From contig NZ_JAATOM010000006.1 in assembly GCF_019207085.1 (NCBI RefSeq), positions 124,001 through 188,000 of the forward strand: a stretch of 64,000 nucleotides of DNA. Reading direction: 5' to 3'. Positions 9,554-17,300 of the stretch are shown here, in pieces. Source of the DNA: Variovorax sp. dw_308. GTDB taxonomy: Bacteria; Pseudomonadota; Gammaproteobacteria; Burkholderiales; Burkholderiaceae_C. Position 1 is the first letter of the stretch, and every line of letters starts with the position of its first letter. The position numbers were made by a program, and so were the translations under genes. The notes under the pieces are model-generated. The model did no database searches, was not told where the DNA came from, and saw only the letters and a program-made list of their open reading frames with translations.

Positions 9554-10600
9554 TCAGTCGGCTGCGACTTCCAGCACCAGCTTGCCGAAGTTCTCGCCCG
9601 CGAACAGCTTGTTCAGCGCCTCGGGGAAGGTGTCGATGCCCTTCACCGTGTCTTCCTTGCTCTTCATGCGTCCGTCCTTCAGGTAGCCGGCGAGTTCGGC
9701 GATGGCGATGTGATAGCGATCGGCATAGTCGAATACGACGATGCCTTCCATGCGCGCACGGTTGACCAGCAGGCTCAGGTAGTTGCGCGGGCCGGCGGCC
9801 GGCATGCTGTTGGCGTTGTTGTACTGGCTGATCGCACCGCAGATGATGACGCGGGCCTTGCGCGCCAGCTTGGCCAGCACCTGGTCGAGGATCTCGCCGC
9901 CGACGTTGTCGAAGTAGATGTCCACGCCCTTGGGGCAGTGTTCCTTCAGCCCCGCGCGCACGGCGCCCTCGCCGGCCTTGTAGTCGATGCAGGCGTCGAA
10001 GCCCAGCTCCTTCACCACCCAGTCGCACTTGGCGGCGCCGCCCGCGATGCCGACCACGCGGCAGCCCTTGATCTTGGCGAGTTGGCCCACCGTCTGGCCG
10101 ACCGCGCCGGCCGCGCCGGAGACGACGACCGTCTCGCCCGGCTTCGGCTGGCCGACGTCCATGAGGCCGAAGTAGCCGGTCATGCCGGGCATGCCGAGCA
10201 CGTTGAGCCATTGGCCGATGGTGCCGGCGCGCAGGTCGATCTTCACCAGGCCGTTGCGCTTGGTCTGGTCCTGCTCGATGACCATGTACTCCTGCACGCC
10301 CAGCGTGCCGTACACCGTGTCGCCCACGGCAAACGCCGGGTTCTTCGACGCGACCACGCGGCCGATGCCGCCGGCACGCATCACTTCGCCGATGGCCACG
10401 GGCGGGATGTAGCTCTTCGCATCGTTGAGCCAGCCGCGCATGGCCGGGTCCAGCGACAGCGTCAGCGTCTTGATGAGCACGCCGCCCTCGGCCGGTTCGC
10501 CAACCGGTTCGGTCGTGAAGTTCCAGTGCTCGCGCGTGGCAGTGGTTTCGGGGCGCTTGGCCAGGCGGACCTGGTGGTTGGTGAGCGTGGTGGCGGACAT
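9554..10600 (-). CDS. NADP-dependent MDR-family reductase, CurA/YncB-like
   Basis: A 348-residue zinc-independent medium-chain reductase of the curcumin reductase / leukotriene B4 12-hydroxydehydrogenase type. The N-terminus has the family opening [10 protein letters not shown], the DPAMRGWL segment lies near 51-58, and the cofactor loop SGAAGAVG is at 161-168. It reduces alpha,beta-unsaturated ketones using NADPH. It is the first gene of the three-gene minus-strand group with the MoxR/vWA pair; the functional link, if any, is unknown. The ATG has a GGAGACACC-like site upstream. Confidence 0.92.
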   Translation of the reverse strand: MSATTLTNHQVRLAKRPETTATREHWNFTTEPVGEPAEGGVLIKTLTLSLDPAMRGWLNDAKSYIPPVAIGEVMRAGGIGRVVASKNPAFAVGDTVYGTLGVQEYMVIEQDQTKRNGLVKIDLRAGTIGQWLNVLGMPGMTGYFGLMDVGQPKPGETVVVSGAAGAVGQTVGQLAKIKGCRVVGIAGGAAKCDWVVKELGFDACIDYKAGEGAVRAGLKEHCPKGVDIYFDNVGGEILDQVLAKLARKARVIICGAISQYNNANSMPAAGPRNYLSLLVNRARMEGIVVFDYADRYHIAIAELAGYLKDGRMKSKEDTVKGIDTFPEALNKLFAGENFGKLVLEVAAD

Positions 10601-10699
10601 GGTGTCTCCTTGGGAATAGCGTGATGGAGTTGGATGCTAGCCGGGGCATCAGCCGTGCGGCGTAGCGCGCGCGACAACCGACGTGTGCACAATGGCCCG

Positions 10700-11350
10700 A
10701 TGAGCACGCTGACGCCACCCCGAATCCAGACCCTCGGCGAGGAAATCGCCAACGCGATCAGCCACGGCCTGGGCCTGCTGCTGGCGGTGGCATCACTGCC
10801 GATCCTGGTCTACAACGCGTCGATGCACGGCCAGGCGGCCAACATCATCGGCGCATCGCTGTTCGCGAGCACCGCCATCGTGCTTTACCTGGTTTCGACG
10901 CTGTACCACGCGCTGCCGGCCGGCCGCGCCAAGGTGCTCCTGAACCGGCTCGACCACGCGGCCATCTACCTCTTCATCGCGGGCAGCTACATGCCCTTCC
11001 TGCTGGGCGTGCTGCGCGGGCCGGTGGGCTGGGTGCTGTTCGCCGCCGTCAGCTGCGCGGCCGTGCTCGGCGTCGGCGCCAAGCTGTTCGACCGGCTGAA
11101 GCATCCGCTGTGGTCCACCGGCCTCTACGTGGCGATGGGCTGGATGGCCCTGATCGCGGCGGTGCCGCTGTACGAGCGCATGTCGCCGGCCGGACTCGGC
11201 TGGCTGGTCGCGGGCGGGCTGGCGTACACCGCGGGCGCGGTCGTGTTCCTGCTCGATTCGAAGCTGCGGTACGCGCACTTCGTCTGGCACCTGTTCGTGC
11301 TGGCCGGCAGCGTCTGCCACTTCTTCGCGGCACTCTGGCACGCGTATTGA
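10700..11350 (+). CDS. Hemolysin III / PAQR-family membrane protein
   Basis: A 216-residue, seven-helix inner-membrane protein. It has the conserved histidines of the hemolysin III (YqfA) family: STLYH, the LDHAAIYLFIAGSY segment, and the final HLFVLAGSVCHFFA helix, which form a predicted metal site. Its role in bacteria is not established. The Met at 10700 is preferred over an in-frame codon 22 residues earlier because the family starts directly before the amphipathic LGEEIANAISHG segment. It is convergent with the giant surface-protein gene, with 19 bases between the stops. Confidence 0.88.
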   Translation: MSTLTPPRIQTLGEEIANAISHGLGLLLAVASLPILVYNASMHGQAANIIGASLFASTAIVLYLVSTLYHALPAGRAKVLLNRLDHAAIYLFIAGSYMPFLLGVLRGPVGWVLFAAVSCAAVLGVGAKLFDRLKHPLWSTGLYVAMGWMALIAAVPLYERMSPAGLGWLVAGGLAYTAGAVVFLLDSKLRYAHFVWHLFVLAGSVCHFFAALWHAY

Positions 11351-11369
11351 GCGGGCCTGGGCTCAAGGC

Positions 11370-14300
11370 TCAATCCAGCGCCAGCGCGACGGCTTCCTCC
11401 TGCCAGGCCAGCGCCGCGAGCAGCTCCGGATCGGCCGTCGAAGGCCTACGCATGGCCAGCGCCAGTTGCGCCGCGAAGTCCAGCGACGCCGTCTTGCCGC
11501 CAGCCTTCGGCGTGTCCTTGCCGGCCTTGTGCTCGACAGTCTTGCCGAGCTGCCGCATCTCGCCGCCGTTGAAATCGATCTCGATGACATGCGAGCGCGA
11601 CGCGCCGTTCCTGCGCTCCACCGTGATGCGAAGTTGCAGGCGTTCCGTGCCGGCCGGACGATCGATGGCGATGTAGCCGCGGCCATCGGTCCGGATCCAC
11701 GCAGGACGCGCCGACCCGTTGCCCATGGCCACCTGAACCTGCGTGATGGGCGACTTGCCGGACGCTGGCTGGTCGTTGACGTCGATCCAGACCTGCTGCT
11801 CGACAGCGTAGAGTTCCAGCCGAACGTCGGCGGTGCGCAAGGACATGATCGAGCGCGGCGCGACGTCGAAGCCGTCGCGCGCACGCAGCCCGAGGCGATC
11901 CGCGACCCGGTCGCGCTGCACGCCGTCCTCGCCGAGGCGCCACGGACGATCCATGCCGACGCCAGCGCGCAAGGCCGGCTCCATTGCCAGGTCCGGTCCG
12001 GCACCGCCGAGCCAGGCGATGTCGTTCACGACGCCCAGGATCACGCCGGACGCAGGGGGAGGCAGTCCGCCGGCACCCTCGAATGAAGGCGCCTCCTCCG
12101 GCGCATAGACGAAGGGATAGTCGCCAAGGTACAGGTTCGGCAACTCGACATGCAGCGTCAACGTGCCGGCCGTGAAGCCGCCCCTGCCATCCGCCACGGT
12201 GAAGTCGACCACCAGGTCGCCGGTGAAGTCCGGGACAGGCTTGAAGCTGTAGCTGCCGTCGGCGTTGACGGTGAGCGTGCCGACGCCGTCGATCACCAGC
12301 GGCACGCCCGCGGCCACCGGCCCCGGCACACCCGCGACGTAGAAGTTGCTGATCGTCAAGGAGTCGCCATCCGGGTCGCTGTCGTTCGACAGCAGGCCGT
12401 TGCGCGCACCCACGTCCAGGCTGCCGCCGGCGGTCACCGTCGCGGCCTGGTTGGCCACCACGGGTGGTTCGTTCACCGCCTTCACGGCGATGACGAGGCT
12501 GGCAGTGGTTTCGCCGCCGTCACTGTCGGCGACCGTGTAGTGCACACCCGGCACCGCCCCGCTGAAGTTGGGCGCCGGCACGAAGCTGTAGCTGCCGTCG
12601 GCGTTGATGGTCAGCACGCCGACACCGGGGATGTCGGTGGGTTGGCCTGCCGCGATCGTGCCCGGCAGGCCATCGACCGCATAGCTGGCGACGTGCAGTG
12701 CATGGCCTTCGGGATCGCTGTCGTTGGCCAGCAAGCCTGGGCCCGCGACGACCAGCGGCGTGTTCTCGTCCGTCGAGACCGTCTCGCCCGCCACGACCGG
12801 CGGCAGCGTCGGCACGTCCGCGAAACCCAGCGTCGATGTGGCGGTGTCGATGCCGTCGCTTACCGTGACGCTCGCGCCGGGCACCGGGCCGCGGTATCCG
12901 GGCGCCGGCGTGAAGATGTAGCGCCCATCCGAGTCCAGCGTGAGGGTCCCCACGGGGTTGCCGCTGTTGTCCTTGATCGAGGCTGTCGCGCTGCCGCCGG
13001 CGGGCACGGTGAATGTCTCGGGCACGCCGTCGCCATCCGTGTCCACGCTGAAGGCGGTGACCGTCAGCGGGTCGCCGTTGGGGTCGATGTCGTTGGCGAT
13101 GACATTGCCGCTGACCGGCGTGTCGGGAACGATGGCGACCGGCCCGTCGTTGCCGGGCGCGGGCGGCGCGTTGGGCACGTCGGCGAAGCTCAGCGTGCCG
13201 GTGTCGGTCTGGAGGCCATCGCTGACCGTGTAGCTCGAGGCGGGCACCGGTCCCCTGTAGCCCGGCGCCGGGGTGAAGGCATAGCTGCCGTCGGAGCCGA
13301 TGACGAGTGTGCCGAGCGGATGATTTCCGGCATCGGCGAGCGGCACCTCGACGCTGCCGCCCAGCGGCACGGTGAAGACCTCCGGCGTGCCGTCGCCGTT
13401 GGTGTCCACGGTGAACTGCGTGAGGGTGAGCGGGTCGCTGTTCGGATCGGTGTCGTTGGCGAGCGCATTGCCGGACACCGGCGCGCCCGGCAGGGTCGGC
13501 ACCGGCCCGTCGTCGACGGCCACTGGCGGCAAGTCCGGCACGTTGGCGAAGGTCAGGAATGCGGTGTCGTCGTTGGTGCCGTCGCTGACCGTGAAGCTCA
13601 CGAGCGGCACCGGCCCCTGGTAGCCGGGCGCCGGCGTGAAGGTGACGGAACCGTCCGAGCCGAAGTCGAACGTGCCGATGGCGCGCTGGCTGGCATCGGT
13701 GGCCGGCACGCTGATGGTGCCGCCGCCCGGCGGGAAGATCAGCGCATCGGGCTTGCCGTCGCCGTCGAGGTCCACCGCGAACTGCGTGACCGTGAGCGGA
13801 TCGCCGTTGGGGTCGGTGGCGGTCGTGAGGACGTTGGCCGACACGGGGGTGTCCGGCGCGGTCGGCAGCGGCCCCAAGGCCTGCGCCACCGGCGGCGCGT
13901 CGGGCACGTCCGCGAAGCCCAGGATGCCGGTGTCGGTGCTGCCGCCGTCGCTGGTCGTGTAGGTGGTCGCGGGCACCGGGCCCTTGTAGGTGGGCGTGGG
14001 CGTGAAGGTGTAGTCGCCGGTCGATGTGATCGTGAGCGTGCCGATGGGGGTGCCGCTGCTGTCGGTGAGGTTGGCCGTGATGCTGCCGCCCGGCGGCACC
14101 GTGAAGACTTCGGGCGTGCCGTCGCCGTTGGTGTCGATGCTGAACTGCGTGACCGTCAGCGGTTCGTCGTTCGAGTTGATGTCGTTGTCGAGCATGTTGC
14201 CCAGCACCGGCGCGTTGGGCGACGTGATGATCGGACCGTCGTCCACCGCCACCGGCGGCGCGTTGGGCACGTTCGCGAAGCTCAGCGTGCTGTCGGCGGT

Positions 14301-17300
14301 GGTGGTGCCGTCGCTCACGGTGTAGGTCGTCACGGGCACGGGGCCCTTGAACAACTCGTCCGGCGTGAAGGTGAAGGCGCCGTCGGAACCGATGGTGAGC
14401 GTGCCGATCGGGTTGCCGGTGGTGTCGCGCAAGGTGGCGGTATAGCTGCCGCCCGGCGGCACGTCGAAGCTCACCAGCGCGCCGTCGGTGGCGACCGTGA
14501 ACTGCGTGACCGTGAGCGTGTCGCCGTTCGGGTCGGTGTCGTTGGTGAGGACGTTGCCCGACACCGGCGTGTTCGACGCGGTCGGGATCAGGCCGTCGGC
14601 CGTGGCGACGGGCGGCCGGTCGGGCACGTCGTCGAAGCTGAGCGTGGCGGTGTCGGTGGCGCTGCCGTCGCTGAGGGTGTAGGTCGTGACTGGCACCGGC
14701 CCTTTCCAGGCCGGGTCGGGCACGAAGCTGAACGCGCCGTCGGAGCCCAGGGTCACGGTGCCCACGGTCTTGCCGACGTTGTCCTTGACTGTCGCGGTGG
14801 CGGTGCCGCCCGTTGGCACGGTGAACACGTCGGGCGTGCCGTCGCCGTCGATGTCGACGCTGAACTGCGTGACGGTCAGCGTGTCGGCGGTGTTGGGGTC
14901 GGTGTCGTTGGTGAGCACGTTGCCGGACACCGGCACGTTGGCGACCGTGACGAAGGGTCCGTCCGCCGTGGCGACGGGCGGCGCATCGGGCACGTCGGCA
15001 AAGGACAGCGTGCCGGTGTCGGTGGACACGCCATCGCTGACGGTGTAGGTCGTGGCGGGCACCGGGCCCTTGTACGTGGGAGCGGGCGTGAAGGTGAATG
15101 TTCCATCCGAGCCGATCACCATCGTGCCGAGCGGGTTGTGGCTGGCGTCGAGGATGTTGATCGGCACGCTGCCGCCGGGCGGGACGGCGAACGGACCGTC
15201 GGGCGTGCCATCGCCGTTGGTGTCGATGGTGAACTGCGTGACCGTCAGCGGGTCGCCGTTGGCGTCGGTGTCGTTCGTGAGCAGGTTGCCCGTCACCGGC
15301 GTGTCGTGCGCCGTCGCCACCGGGCCATCGTCCACCGCGACCGGCGGCACGTTGGGCACGTCGGTGAAAGCCAGCGTCGCCTCGCCGGTCAGGGTGCCGT
15401 CGCTGACCGTGTAGCTCGCGACAGGCACCGGCCCGCCCCAGGCCGGGTCTGGCGTGAACGTGAAGCTGCCACCGGAACCGATGGTGAGCGTTCCGATGGC
15501 CTTGCCGCTGGCGTCCTTGATGGGCGCCGTGAAACTGCCGCCCGGGGGCACCGTGAAGTCTTCGTCCGTGCCATCGCCATCCACGTCGATGCTGAACCGC
15601 GTGACGGTCACCGGGTCGCCATTCGGGTCGCTGTCATTGGGGAGGAGCACGCCGTTCACGGGCGTGTTCGGCACCGTGGTGAAAGGCCCGTCGTTCGCAG
15701 CCACCGGCGGGGCATCGGGAACGTCGTCGAAGCCGAGCGTCGCGGTGGCTGTGCTGATGCCGTTGCTGATCGTGTAGGTGGCGACGGGCACCGGCCCCTT
15801 GTAGCCAGGGTCCGGCGTGAAGGTGTAGTCGCCGTTCGCGCCGATGACCATCGTGCCGATCGCCTTGCCGGTGTTGTCGGTGAGCGGCGTCGTGGCGCTG
15901 CCGCCCGGGGGCACGGCGAAGACTTCGGGCGTGCCGTCGCCGTTGATGTCCAGCGTGAATTGCGTGACCGTGATGGGCGGGCCGACGCCCGCGATGTCGT
16001 TGTCGAGGACGTTGCCGGACGCCGGCGTGCCGGGCTCGGTCGGCTGCGGACCATCGTCCTGGGCCAGCGGAATGTCCGACACGGTGACGTTGGCGGTGCC
16101 CGTCCCCTGCGCGCCCGACGGGTCCTGCACCACATAGTCGAACTGGCCGGTGCCGACGAAGCCCGGCGCCGGATTGAAGATCAGGTCACCGTTGGCGGCG
16201 ACGTGCACGCTGCCGCCGGCCACCGGGATGTCCTGCGCCGCGCCGGGCGTGAGCACGACACCATTGATGGAGAAGATCGTCAGCGTGTCGCCGTCGACAT
16301 CGGTGTCGTTGCCCAGCAGGTCGACGGGCACCGGCGTGTCGCGGGGCGTGCCGATGTCGTCGTCGCCGGCCACCGGTGGGTCGTTGACCGGGGTCACCGA
16401 GAGGGTCAGCGTTCCGTCGGTGGTGTCCTTGCCGTCGCTCACCGTGTAGGAGACGAGGGGAACGGGGCCGTTGTAGTTGGGCTCCGGGGTGAAGCTGTAG
16501 CTGCCGTTTGCGTTGATGACGAGCACTCCCACGCCGGGGATCGTGGCCGGGCTGCCGGCGGGCGTGGTGCCGATCAGGCCGGGCACATTGAATTCGACGA
16601 TGGTCAACGGGTCGCCGTCAGGGTCGCTGTCGTTGCTCAGCAGGCCGCTGGCGGCCGGCACGATCAGCGGCGTGTCCTCCGTGGCTGTGCCCGTGTCGTT
16701 GACGGGTGTCGGCGGGTCGTTCACCGCGGTGACGGTCAGCGTCAGCGTCGCGGTGCTGGTCGCCACGCCGTCGCTCACCGTGTAGGTGGCCACCGGCACA
16801 GCGCCGTTGTAGTTGGGCGCGGGGGTGAAGCTGTAGCTGCCGTCGGGGTTGATGGTGAGCACGCCCACGCCGGGGATGGTGGCCGGGCTGCCCGCGGTGA
16901 TGATGCCGGCCACGCCGGGCACCGTGAAGCTGGTGATGGTCAGCGTGTCGCCGTCAACGTCGGTGTCGTTGGCGAGCAGGCCGGTCGCCTTGGGCACCAC
17001 CAGCGGCGTGTCCTCGGTGGCGGTGCCGGTGTCGTTGGCGGGCGCGGGCGGGTCGTTCACCGAGGTCACGGAAAGCGTGAGCGTCGCGGTGGTCGTGACC
17101 TGGCCGTCGCTGACCGTGTAGGTGGCGACGGGCACCGGGCCGTGGTAGTTGGGCGCGGGCGTGAAGCTGTAGCTGCCGTCGGCGTTGATGGTGAGCGCGC
17201 CCACGCCGGGGATGGTCGTGGGGCTGCCCACCGGCCGGGTGCCGCTGATGCCCGCGATGGTGAAGCCGGTGATGGTCAGCGTGTCGCCGTCCACGTCGGT

